64,000 bases of DNA from assembly GCF_014648995.1 (NCBI RefSeq), contig NZ_BMSE01000004.1, positions 186,001-250,000 of the forward strand, read 5' to 3'. Below, in pieces: positions 1 through 9,524 of this stretch (position 1 is the stretch's first letter; each line of letters begins with the position of its first letter). Made by a program: the position numbers and the translations under genes. The notes under the pieces are model-generated. The model was not told the origin of the DNA. It was given only the letters and a program-made list of their open reading frames with translations, and searched no databases. Source of the DNA: Streptomyces massasporeus (GTDB lineage Bacteria > Actinomycetota > Actinomycetes > Streptomycetales > Streptomycetaceae).

Positions 1-119
1 CAGCCTCATGGGGTCACGGTAGGGGAGGGGGGCGGGGTGGGGAAGGCGGCGGTGCGGGGTGCTGGGTGGGGCGGGATGCCGGGTGGCGCGGGGAGGGCGG
101 GTGCGCTGAAGCCGGGCGG

Positions 120-370
120 CGCGGGGAGGGGTGGGCGGCGAGTGGGGAGTCGGGCGGTGCCCAGCCGCTGTGCGGGGTGCGCGGTGCGGGGTGCGGGGGG
201 CGGGCGGCGGGGGAGTCGGGCGGTGCCCGCCGCTGTGCGGGGTGCGGGGTTGGGGGGTGCGCGGAGTGGTGCGGGGAGCGGGGCGGCGTGGGGAATCCGG
301 CCTGTGGGAAGCCGGCGGTGCAGCGAAAGCGGGCGGTGCCCCGCCGCCGCGCCGGGTGCGTGATGCGGCG
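120..370. repeat. Degenerate GC-rich tandem repeat tract downstream of the protease gene
   Basis: No credible gene lies in bases 1-397. The stretch is extremely G-rich and contains imperfect repeats. A unit beginning GTCGGGCGGTGCCC and ending TGTGCGGGGTGC occurs at about 149-180 and again at 215-245, with further fragments (GGGCGGTGCCC) near 330-345. Open frames through it have a composition of only Gly, Arg, Ala and Val and carry no domain, so they are read as shadows. The tract may contribute structure after the protease transcript ends. Confidence 0.6.
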
Positions 371-397
371 GGGCGGTGCGTGTCGCGGTCGTATGGC

Positions 398-1270
398 CTA
401 CGGCAGCTTCGTGAACGGCGAGAGGAACGCGCGGGCGCCGGGCGTGTCCAGGCGGTACGTCACGTTGGTCGCGTAGCAGGGGGTGTCGCCGGTGATGGTG
501 GTGGCGGCGAGGATGCTCCGGCCGCCGATCGCCGCGAAGTTGGGGCCGCCCGAGTCGCCGTAGCAGGCGCCTCCGTTGCCCTGCGGTGCAGTCATCGCGA
601 GCCGGGCCCAGGAGCCGTTGAGGGCGTTGAAGGTGACGGGTGCCTTCATCCGGACGCCGCCGCCCGGGTGGGTCTGGCCGCCGGGGCCGTTGACGGCCTC
701 CTGGGTGCCGTATCCGGCGACGAGCCAGTCGGTGGTGTTCAGGCCTTGCGGGCCCAGCCTGCCGAGCTGGTTCGCGGTGGGCAGGGTGGCCGGGGTGAAG
801 CTCCAGCGGGCCTTCATCTCGGTGGCGGGCAACTGGATCACCGCGATGTCGTGGGTGTCGGAGGCGGGCCCCGGGTAGTCGGGGTGCGTGTGGGCGGTGC
901 CCCGGACGGCGACGGCGGCGGCCTGCGCGGCCGGATCGCCCGGGTGCTTCTTCGCGGCCGAGTCGAGCCCGGACTGCACGTCCTGGTCGAGGGAGACGTG
1001 GAACCGCACGTTGTCGGGCCAGTCCGAGGTGCAGTGCGCGGCGGTCAGGAAGGTGTCCGCGTCGATCATGGTGCCGGAGCAGACCCAGTCGACCCGGTCG
1101 GGGGTCGCGGGGTCGCCGTCGTCGTCCCAGGTGGCCACCAGCGCGCCGACCTCGGTGCGTTCGGGGGCGGGCGCGGCGTTGTAGGAGTTGATGGCGGAGG
1201 ACGGCAGCGCGGTGGCGAGCACGGTGGCGCAGGCCGCGGCGGTGACGGAGAAGGCGCGTGCGGAGGTCAA
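398..1270 (-). CDS. Secreted trypsin-like serine protease (S1 family)
   Basis: A 290-residue secreted S1 peptidase. The catalytic triad is visible: His79 in LTAAHC, Asp141 in HDIAVIQL and Ser240 in CYGDSGGP. An N-terminal Sec signal peptide (about residues 1-26, ending ALPSSA) is followed directly by the mature domain with no long propeptide. I chose the TTG start at 1270 because GAAGGG lies just upstream and the signal peptide begins there; the frame is open further up (to 1351) but that extension is Pro/Arg-rich. The gene follows the thioesterase on the same strand with 132 bases between. The substrate is unknown; the fold is certain, the physiological role is not. Confidence 0.88.
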   Translation of the reverse strand: MTSARAFSVTAAACATVLATALPSSAINSYNAAPAPERTEVGALVATWDDDGDPATPDRVDWVCSGTMIDADTFLTAAHCTSDWPDNVRFHVSLDQDVQSGLDSAAKKHPGDPAAQAAAVAVRGTAHTHPDYPGPASDTHDIAVIQLPATEMKARWSFTPATLPTANQLGRLGPQGLNTTDWLVAGYGTQEAVNGPGGQTHPGGGVRMKAPVTFNALNGSWARLAMTAPQGNGGACYGDSGGPNFAAIGGRSILAATTITGDTPCYATNVTYRLDTPGARAFLSPFTKLP

Positions 1271-1402
1271 GAGAAACCCTTCTGCGGGTGGGACGGGTCT
1301 TCTCCTGCGGGGGGTGGCGCAAGTGAAAGGCCAGGGGGGCGGTCGCGACAAGAGCGCGCCCGCCCCTCCAGGGTTTTCCCTACGTCGGCCGGACCGCTGG
1401 GG

Positions 1403-1891
1403 TCAGTTCGCGCCGCGGATGAGTTCCTCGTCGGCCGGCTTCACGTCCCGCAGGAGGCAGGTGAGCCGTGCCGTGCAGACCCTTTTGTCGTTTTCGTCCG
1501 TGATGACGATTTCGTACGTGGCGGTCGACCGCCCCCGGTGCACGGGCGTGGCCACGCCCGTGACCAGTCCGGAGCGCACCCCTCGGTGGTGGGTGCAGTT
1601 CAGGTCGACACCCACGGCGATCTTGGAGCTGCCGCCGTGCAGCATCGACCCGATCGAGCCGAGGGTCTCGGCCAGCACCGCGGAGGCCCCGCCGTGCAGC
1701 AGCCCGTAGGGCTGGGTGTTGCCCTCCACCGGCATCGTGCCGACGACCCGGTCCGCCGACGCCTCGGAGATCTGGACGCCCATCCGGTTCCCGAGGTGGC
1801 CCGCGGAGAACAGGGCCAGAAGGTCGACGCCGAGCGCGGCGTACTCGTCGATGACCTCTTGCGGGAACTTCACATGCTGCTGCTCACCCAT
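1403..1891 (-). CDS. PaaI-type hotdog-fold acyl-CoA thioesterase
   Basis: This 162-residue protein has the hotdog thioesterase signature: a GLLHGGASAVLAETLGS helix in the middle, followed by strands such as VGVDLNCTHHRG. That pattern is typical of the PaaI/4HBT-2 family that hydrolyses acyl- or aryl-CoA in the cytoplasm. Length agrees with the family (about 130-160). The start at 1891 has only a weak ribosome site (GCCGGGCCCG). It lies downstream of the FdhF-like oxidoreductase on the same strand. The exact substrate cannot be told from sequence; phenylacetate genes are not nearby. Confidence 0.85.
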   Translation of the reverse strand: MGEQQHVKFPQEVIDEYAALGVDLLALFSAGHLGNRMGVQISEASADRVVGTMPVEGNTQPYGLLHGGASAVLAETLGSIGSMLHGGSSKIAVGVDLNCTHHRGVRSGLVTGVATPVHRGRSTATYEIVITDENDKRVCTARLTCLLRDVKPADEELIRGAN

Positions 1892-1935
1892 CGGGCCCGG
1901 CTCCGTTCGTCCTCGTCACTCGGCTGCCTGTGTCG

Positions 1936-1947
1936 CTGAGCAAACGC

Positions 1948-1951
<4 letters not shown>
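1936..1951. terminator. Short inverted repeat at the end of the oxidoreductase gene
   Basis: CTGAGC-AAAC-GCTCAG forms a perfect 6-bp stem with a 4-base loop and overlaps the oxidoreductase stop codon. There is no run of T after it in either direction, so it is at best a weak terminator or a mRNA end structure. It might instead act as a small operator for the thioesterase gene that follows. Confidence 0.35.
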
Positions 1952-4239
<2,288 letters not shown>

Positions 4240-4307
4240 CGCACACTCCCCTTCGACTGCGCTGTGAGGTAGGCCCTCGATCCTCGCACGCGGTGGTGAC
4301 AGCGGTT

Positions 4308-4455
4308 GCGGTCGGGCCGGGAGGCGGCGACGGCGGGTGAGGGGGCCCCTGCGGGGCCGCGGTCGGGCCGGGAGGCGGCGACGGCGGGTGAGGGGGGTCC
4401 CCCGAGGGGCCGCGGTCGGGCCGGGAGGCGCCGACGGCGGTGTGAGCGGGGCCCC
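4308..4455. repeat. Three tandem ~52-bp repeats upstream of polA
   Basis: A unit beginning GCGGTCGGGCCGGGAGGCG recurs at 4308, 4359 and 4412 (periods 51 and 53). The units share the core GACGGCGGGTGAGGGG and differ mostly at their ends. They fill the space between the divergent oxidoreductase (start 4239) and polA (start 4529). They cover most of the region where the oxidoreductase promoter should be. Confidence 0.85.
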
Positions 4456-4498
4456 CGAGGGGTGCGCCCGGGCCCGGCACCCGCAGGGGCGGGGCCGA

Positions 4499-4521
4499 GT
4501 GTCAGTGGGGCGTGGCAGGAT
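4499..4521 (+). promoter_or_regulatory. Possible DNA-damage (RecA-NDp-like) promoter of polA
   Basis: GTGTCAGTGGG, six bases, then CAGGAT. This matches 9 of 11 and 4 of 6 positions of the actinobacterial RecA-independent damage promoter (TTGTCAGTGGC-N6-TAGGGT). The -10 box ends seven bases before the polA GTG, so transcription would begin at or beside the start codon. It is the weakest of five such sites in the window. Confidence 0.5.
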
Positions 4522-4528
4522 CGGGGGC

Positions 4529-7255
4529 GTGGCAGAGACAGCATCGAAGACGACCGACCAGACCTCCGGCGGCAGCCGGCCGCGACTGATGCTCATGGAC
4601 GGGCACTCGCTGGCCTACCGCGCGTTCTTCGCGCTGCCCGCGGAGAACTTCACCACCGCGACGGGCCAGCCGACGAACGCGATCTACGGCTTCGCGTCGA
4701 TGCTCGCCAACACGCTGCGCGACGAGGCGCCCACGCACTTCGCGGTGGCCTTCGACGTCTCCCGCAAGACCTGGCGGTCCCAGGAGTTCACGGAGTACAA
4801 GGCGAACCGCTCCAAGACCCCGGACGAGTTCAAGGGTCAGGTCGAGCTGATCGGCGAGCTCCTGGACGCGATGGGAGCCCAGCGCTTCGCGGTGGACGGC
4901 TTCGAGGCGGACGACGTCATCGCCACGCTCGCCACCCAGGCCGAGGCCGAGGGCTTCGAGGTGCTGATCGTCACCGGCGACCGCGACTCCTTCCAGCTGG
5001 TCAGCGAGCACACGACGGTGCTGTACCCGACCAAGGGCGTCTCCGAGCTCACCCGCTTCACCCCGGAGAAGGTGTTCGAGAAGTACGGGTTGACGCCCGC
5101 GCAGTACCCCGACTTCGCCGCCCTGCGCGGCGACCCCTCCGACAACCTCCCCGGCATCCCCGGCGTCGGCGAGAAGACCGCCGCGAAGTGGATCAACCAG
5201 TTCGGCTCCTTCGCCGAGCTCGTCGAGCGCGTCGAGGAGGTCAAGGGCAAGGCCGGCCAGAACCTCCGCGACCACCTGGAGTCCGTCAAGCTCAACCGCC
5301 GGCTCACCGAACTGGAGCGCCGCGTCGAGCTCCCCAGGGGCGTCACCGAGCTGGAGCGCGCGGCCTACGACCGCAAGGCCGTCGCGATGATCCTGGACAC
5401 CCTGGAGATCCGTAACCCGTCGCTGCGCGAGCGGCTCTTCGCCGTCGACCCGGGCGCCGAGGAGGCCGAGACCACCCCGGTCAGCTCCGAGGGCGTGGAG
5501 CTGGACGGCACGGTGCTCGGCACCGGCGAGCTGTCCGCTTGGCTCACCGAGCACGGCACCCAGCCCCTCGGCATCGCCACGGTCGACACCTGGGCGCTCG
5601 GCACCGGCTCGGTCGCCGAGGTCGCCCTCGCCGCGCCCGAGGGCCCCGCCGCCTGGTTCGACCCCTCCGAGCTCGACGAGGCCGACGAGCGGGCCTTCGC
5701 GTCCTGGCTCGCCGACGCCGCGCGGCCCAAGGTCCTCCACAACGCCAAGGGCGCCATGCGCGTCCTCGCCGAGCACGGCTGGAGCGTCGAGGGCGTGCGC
5801 ATGGACACCGCGCTCGCCGCCTACCTGGTCAAGCCGGGCCGCCGCTCCTTCGACCTGGACGCGCTGTCCCTGGAGTACCTGCACCGCGAGCTGACGCCCG
5901 CCGCCGCGGCCGACGGCCAGCTCGCCTTCGGGGCGGACGACGGCGCCGAGGCCGAGGCCCTGATGATCCAGGCCCGGGCCGTCCTGGACCTGGGCCAGGC
6001 CTTCGAGGGCCGCCTGGAGGAGGTCGGCGCCGCCGACCTGCTGCGTGACATGGAGCTGCCCACGTCCGCGCTGCTCGCCCGCATGGAGCGGCACGGCATC
6101 GCGGCGGACCGGTCCCACCTGGAGGCCATGGAGCAGATGTTCGCCGGCGCGGTCCAGCAGGCGGTCAAGGAGGCCCATGCGGCGGCCGGGCACGAGTTCA
6201 ACCTGGGCTCGCCCAAGCAGCTCCAGGAGGTCCTCTTCGGCGAGCTGGCCCTGCCCAAGACCAAGCGGACCAAGACCGGCTACACCACGGACGCCGACGC
6301 CCTGGCCTGGCTCGCCGGCCAGACGGACAACGAGCTCCCGGTGATCATGCTCCGTCACCGCGAGCAGGCCAAGCTCCGCGTGACCGTCGAGGGCCTGATC
6401 AAGACGATCGCCGCGGACGGCCGCATCCACACCACCTTCAACCAGACGGTCGCCGCCACCGGCCGCCTGTCCTCGACCGACCCGAACCTGCAGAACATCC
6501 CGGTCCGCACCGACGAGGGCCGCGCCATCCGCCGCGGCTTCGTCGTCGGCGAGGGCTTCGAGTCGCTGATGACGGCCGACTACAGCCAGATCGAGCTGCG
6601 CGTGATGGCGCACCTCTCCGAGGACGAGGGCCTGATCGAGGCCTTCACCTCGGGCGAGGACCTGCACACTACGGCCGCCTCCCAGGTCTTCGCGGTCGAG
6701 CCGGCCGGGGTCGACGCCGAGATGCGCCGCAAGATCAAGGCCATGTCGTACGGCCTGGCCTACGGACTGTCCGCCTTCGGCCTCTCCCAGCAGCTGAACA
6801 TCGAGGCGGCGGAGGCCCGCGCCCTGATGGACGCGTACTTCGAGCGGTTCGGCGGCGTACGGGACTATCTGCGCCGGGCGGTCGACGAGGCCCGGGCCAC
6901 GGGCTACACGGCGACGCTGTTCGGACGCCGCCGCTACCTCCCCGACCTCAACAGCGACAACCGCCAGCGCCGCGAGGCCGCCGAGCGGATGGCTCTCAAC
7001 GCGCCCATCCAGGGCACCGCGGCCGACATCGTCAAGATCGCCATGCTCAAGGTCGACGACGCCCTGAAGGAGGCGGGCCTCGCTTCCCGCATGCTCCTCC
7101 AGGTCCACGACGAAATCGTGCTGGAGATCGCCCCCGGGGAGCGGTCCGCCGCCGAGGAACTGGTCCGCCGCGAGATGGCGAACGCCGTCCACCTCCGCGT
7201 CCCGCTGGGCGTCTCGGTGGGGGCGGGCCCGGACTGGGAGTCGGCGGCGCACTAG
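4529..7255 (+). CDS. polA: DNA polymerase I
   Basis: A 908-residue family A DNA polymerase for gap filling in replication and repair. The N-terminal 300 residues form the 5'-3' exonuclease (LMLMDGHSLAYRAFF, GDPSDNLPGIPGVGEKTA). The middle 3'-5' exonuclease-like domain has lost catalytic residues: Asp353 is followed by TW where the usual DxE motif stands, and HNAKGA replaces HNxKxD. The polymerase domain is intact: motif A with Asp684 (ADYSQIELR), motif B (RRKIKAMSYGLAYG) and motif C with Asp861 (VHDEIVLE). Proofreading is therefore probably absent, as in other actinobacterial Pol I. I choose GTG 4529 because the upstream frame runs into repeats and because a leaderless promoter fits this codon. 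Confidence 0.97.
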   Translation: MAETASKTTDQTSGGSRPRLMLMDGHSLAYRAFFALPAENFTTATGQPTNAIYGFASMLANTLRDEAPTHFAVAFDVSRKTWRSQEFTEYKANRSKTPDEFKGQVELIGELLDAMGAQRFAVDGFEADDVIATLATQAEAEGFEVLIVTGDRDSFQLVSEHTTVLYPTKGVSELTRFTPEKVFEKYGLTPAQYPDFAALRGDPSDNLPGIPGVGEKTAAKWINQFGSFAELVERVEEVKGKAGQNLRDHLESVKLNRRLTELERRVELPRGVTELERAAYDRKAVAMILDTLEIRNPSLRERLFAVDPGAEEAETTPVSSEGVELDGTVLGTGELSAWLTEHGTQPLGIATVDTWALGTGSVAEVALAAPEGPAAWFDPSELDEADERAFASWLADAARPKVLHNAKGAMRVLAEHGWSVEGVRMDTALAAYLVKPGRRSFDLDALSLEYLHRELTPAAAADGQLAFGADDGAEAEALMIQARAVLDLGQAFEGRLEEVGAADLLRDMELPTSALLARMERHGIAADRSHLEAMEQMFAGAVQQAVKEAHAAAGHEFNLGSPKQLQEVLFGELALPKTKRTKTGYTTDADALAWLAGQTDNELPVIMLRHREQAKLRVTVEGLIKTIAADGRIHTTFNQTVAATGRLSSTDPNLQNIPVRTDEGRAIRRGFVVGEGFESLMTADYSQIELRVMAHLSEDEGLIEAFTSGEDLHTTAASQVFAVEPAGVDAEMRRKIKAMSYGLAYGLSAFGLSQQLNIEAAEARALMDAYFERFGGVRDYLRRAVDEARATGYTATLFGRRRYLPDLNSDNRQRREAAERMALNAPIQGTAADIVKIAMLKVDDALKEAGLASRMLLQVHDEIVLEIAPGERSAAEELVRREMANAVHLRVPLGVSVGAGPDWESAAH

Positions 7256-7655
7256 CCCGCCGGGCGGATCGGGTGCGGTGGCCCGGGTGGGCGGGGGGTT
7301 TCCCGTGGCCCGGGTCCCGCGTCGGCAGGGGGTGCCAGGGTCCGCATGGCCGACCCGGGGGAGACCGTCGCAGCCCGGGTGCCGTCTCTGCCAGGCCGCC
7401 GGGGTTCCGCCTCGGCCGGACCCTGTGGCTCGCCTGAGCCGGAGGTGTCGGGCTCACCGCCTTGACCTGGGGTGCCGAGGTCTCGCCCGGGCCCGGGAGC
7501 GTCGGCCCGCCTGAGCCGGGGCGCGGGAGTCTTGCCTGAGCCGGGCACCGGCTCGCCCCGGTCACCCGCCCCGCCCCGGCCGGCCCTCCAAGACCCGGGC
7601 GCTTGCGGCCTGGACCCGGCCACCGGGCCGCCGCCCTCACTGATCCGTCACTCGC
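7256..7655. other. Gene-free spacer with degenerate GC repeats
   Basis: About 400 bases after polA hold no credible gene. The element GCCTGAGCCGG occurs three times (near 7433, 7510 and 7535) in a background of GGCCCGGG-like words. All open frames here are Pro/Arg/Gly-rich shadows. I see no clear terminator for polA, though the many GGCCCGGG inverted words could fold. Confidence 0.5.
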
Positions 7656-7706
7656 GTGGACCCCGAGAAGGCGCCTCCGCCCACGGTGCTCGCAAAGATG
7701 CGGGGC

Positions 7707-8408
7707 ATGGGTATACGCACGCTCCTCAGCCGCACGGCATCAGGCGTGGCACTGCCGCCGGGCCCGGCGTTCGAGGCCGCCGCGAGTACGGTTCGCGTCC
7801 CTGTCACTTTCACCTCGGCTCTGCGCCACGCGACGGCAGACCTCCGGCAACGCCTGGCCACCCGCGGACGGCGCCCCACCGGCTCCGCCGACACCAGCGC
7901 CCTGACCGCCGCGACGGCTCTTCCGGGTGCGGACGACCTGAGCACCGCTTCTGCCCTCGCCGCCACCGAAGCACTGGCCGCCCTCGCCGGTCTCGCGGAC
8001 ACCGATGCCCTGTCCGCCCTGACGGGTCTCGCCGACACGGAAGCTCTCGCTGCCCTCACCGGCCTCACCGGCAGCGACGCCCTGGCCGTCCTCGCCGGTG
8101 TCATCGGCGCCGACAGCACGCTGACCGTTGCCGACCTGACCGCCGTCACCGGCAACGTCCCCGCCGGGGCCCGGCTCCCCTGCACCCCCGAACCACCGGG
8201 CAAACCCTCCCGCCCCTGGGCCCGACTGGCCCGCGACTACCTGGCCCTCGTCCTCACCCTGCTCCCACGCCCCCGCCCCGCGCACACCACCATCACCGTG
8301 TACATCACGACGACCGACAGCGTCCTCAGCGAGCGGCCGGGCGGCTCGGCTCCGTCTCGGCGACAGGGGCAGGACCGGCGGGGACCGGAACCGGACGCAG
8401 CACCCTGA
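7707..8408 (+). CDS. Hypothetical protein with four 12-residue Ala/Leu repeats
   Basis: I do not recognise this 233-residue frame. It has Streptomyces-like codon use and an internal repeat: residues 89-136 consist of four 12-mers (ALAALAGLADTD, ALSALTGLADTE, ALAALTGLTGSD, ALAVLAGVIGAD). A moderately hydrophobic stretch (YLALVLTLL) lies near residue 175. There is no signal peptide or known motif. ATG 7707 is preceded by GCGGGGC, a poor ribosome site; an ATG at 7698 and one at 7656 are alternatives. The last 83 bases overlap the end of the convergent DUF4184 gene, so the C terminus is doubtful. It may be a lineage-specific gene or a repeat-generated false frame. Confidence 0.42.
   Translation: MGIRTLLSRTASGVALPPGPAFEAAASTVRVPVTFTSALRHATADLRQRLATRGRRPTGSADTSALTAATALPGADDLSTASALAATEALAALAGLADTDALSALTGLADTEALAALTGLTGSDALAVLAGVIGADSTLTVADLTAVTGNVPAGARLPCTPEPPGKPSRPWARLARDYLALVLTLLPRPRPAHTTITVYITTTDSVLSERPGGSAPSRRQGQDRRGPEPDAAP
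7971..8114 (+). repeat. Four tandem 36-bp coding repeats
   Basis: Four in-frame units of 36 bases encode 12-residue repeats of the form ALxALxGLxxxD/E. The DNA copies are diverged at synonymous positions, so the repeat is kept at protein level rather than being a recent DNA duplication. Confidence 0.7.
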
Positions 8409-9183
8409 CCCCCACGGCGTAGAGCAGCAGCGCCGGGACGAGTCCCGCGCCCGCGCCGAAGCACACCGTCGGAATGATCTCCCAGGGCTTCGCGGCCGAG
8501 CCCCAGTACGCCCACCACCGCGACGCCCGCTGCACCACGCCCGCCAGCGCGAAGCCGCCTACGACGGCAGTGGCCGCCAGACGGTCCCGTGCCGCCAGCA
8601 CGGGAACACCCACCGGCTCGCACACGGGCGTCCGCCGCAGCGCCCGCGCCACGAACACGGTGATCACGACAGCGGCCACAGCCGAACCCCCGTACTGCAG
8701 GTACCAGTACAGCGGTGAGCCAGCCACCTCCCGGCCCAGCACCGGAAACAACCGCATGCCCCACCGGTCGAGATGCGTGAACGCGTCCCACACCACATGG
8801 GTCAGCGCCCCGAGCGCCGCGGACGCGTACCACCCCGCCACCAGCGACGGCCGCACCCGCGCGCGGGGCGCCCCGCACCGCAGCAGGACCGCCACCCGCC
8901 CCTGCCGGGCCCGCGGCAGCAACGCGACGAGCGGCTCACGCATCAGCAGCCACAACCCCACCAGCGCCCAGGCGATGAGCACATCGACCGTGAAGACGCC
9001 CGGCACCGAGTGCGTGACATCGCCGAACTCCATCGCCCCGGACAGCGCACTCGCCGCGTAGTAGGTCATGTCGGGCGCGAAGGACCCCGCCACGAGCACG
9101 GCGGGCACCAGCGGGCCCCGGCCGGTGCCGTCGGTGCGGACGGCGGGCAGTACGGCTGCCGCATGGCTCAGCGTGAACGGCAA
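8326..9183 (-). CDS. DUF4184 family integral membrane protein
   Basis: This 285-residue membrane protein begins LPFTLSHAAAVLP, the hallmark N terminus of the DUF4184 family. It carries the conserved SFAPDMTYY and HVVWDAFTH motifs between several hydrophobic segments (about residues 60-80, 105-125, 165-185, 200-220 and 235-260). The family resembles membrane-bound metal-dependent hydrolases (YdjM-like); the His/Asp pairs suggest this but catalysis is unproven. TTG 9183 is chosen because GAGGAG lies 5 bases upstream and the DUF4184 motif starts there. It faces the hypothetical ORF and overlaps its 3' end. Confidence 0.85.
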   Translation of the reverse strand: MPFTLSHAAAVLPAVRTDGTGRGPLVPAVLVAGSFAPDMTYYAASALSGAMEFGDVTHSVPGVFTVDVLIAWALVGLWLLMREPLVALLPRARQGRVAVLLRCGAPRARVRPSLVAGWYASAALGALTHVVWDAFTHLDRWGMRLFPVLGREVAGSPLYWYLQYGGSAVAAVVITVFVARALRRTPVCEPVGVPVLAARDRLAATAVVGGFALAGVVQRASRWWAYWGSAAKPWEIIPTVCFGAGAGLVPALLLYAVGVRVLRPVPVPAGPAPVAETEPSRPAAR

Positions 9184-9417
9184 CTCGGCTCCTCGCGAGG
9201 GTCGTTGCACCAGGCGGGGGAGCCCGGCGGTCAGTCGCCCAGTATGCGGGATGCCACCAGGCCGACGGCGTCACCAGCGGACATGACCAACTGGTGAAAA
9301 ACGGTCACGAACGGGTGCCCGTGCAAAGGAAGTTGTCGTAGGGTCGCCAGAGTCGCCGCGCGGGGAGCGCGTCGACCACGTGACCGCGGTAAAGAGCAGA
9401 GCACGCAAGAGAACAGA

Positions 9418-9506
9418 GTTGTGACCGTCGGAGGGCAACCCCTCGGGCGGTTGGATCGTCACAACAGGGCGAACACTGCAGACGTAGACCGGACGCTCGG
9501 GCGTCC
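9418..9506 (+). promoter_or_regulatory. Structured leader upstream of the lytic transglycosylase gene
   Basis: The 341-base gap before the transglycosylase contains nested inverted repeats on the coding strand. GTTGTGAC (9418-9425) pairs with GTCACAAC (9458-9465) around an inner GAGGG-CAAC-CCCTC hairpin (9431-9444). GGACGC-TCGG-GCGTCC (9491-9506) forms a hairpin with a 4-base loop just before the GGGAGGGG ribosome site at 9509. The rest of 9184-9417 holds no gene. I cannot match this to the known c-di-AMP (ydaO) class that controls some actinobacterial cell-wall hydrolases. Confidence 0.45.
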
Positions 9507-9524
9507 ACGGGAGGGGTTCACTCT

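Noticed and set aside
1..397. Rightward open frames at 37-476
   Set aside because: Only low-complexity Gly/Ala/Arg products from the repeat tract; no ribosome site and no motif.
131..1939. A 602-codon rightward open frame opposite the protease and thioesterase genes
   Set aside because: It is antisense to two genes with clear active sites, has composition of Gly/Arg/Val and no domain. It is a GC-bias shadow.
4502..7252. A 916-codon leftward open frame
   Set aside because: It is exactly antisense to polA, whose motifs are certain. High third-position GC keeps the reverse frame open.
9305..9508. Small leftward open frames and a ydaO (c-di-AMP) riboswitch before the transglycosylase
   Set aside because: The frames are Arg/Leu-rich shadows without a ribosome site, and I could not find the conserved ydaO core; I only report generic hairpins.
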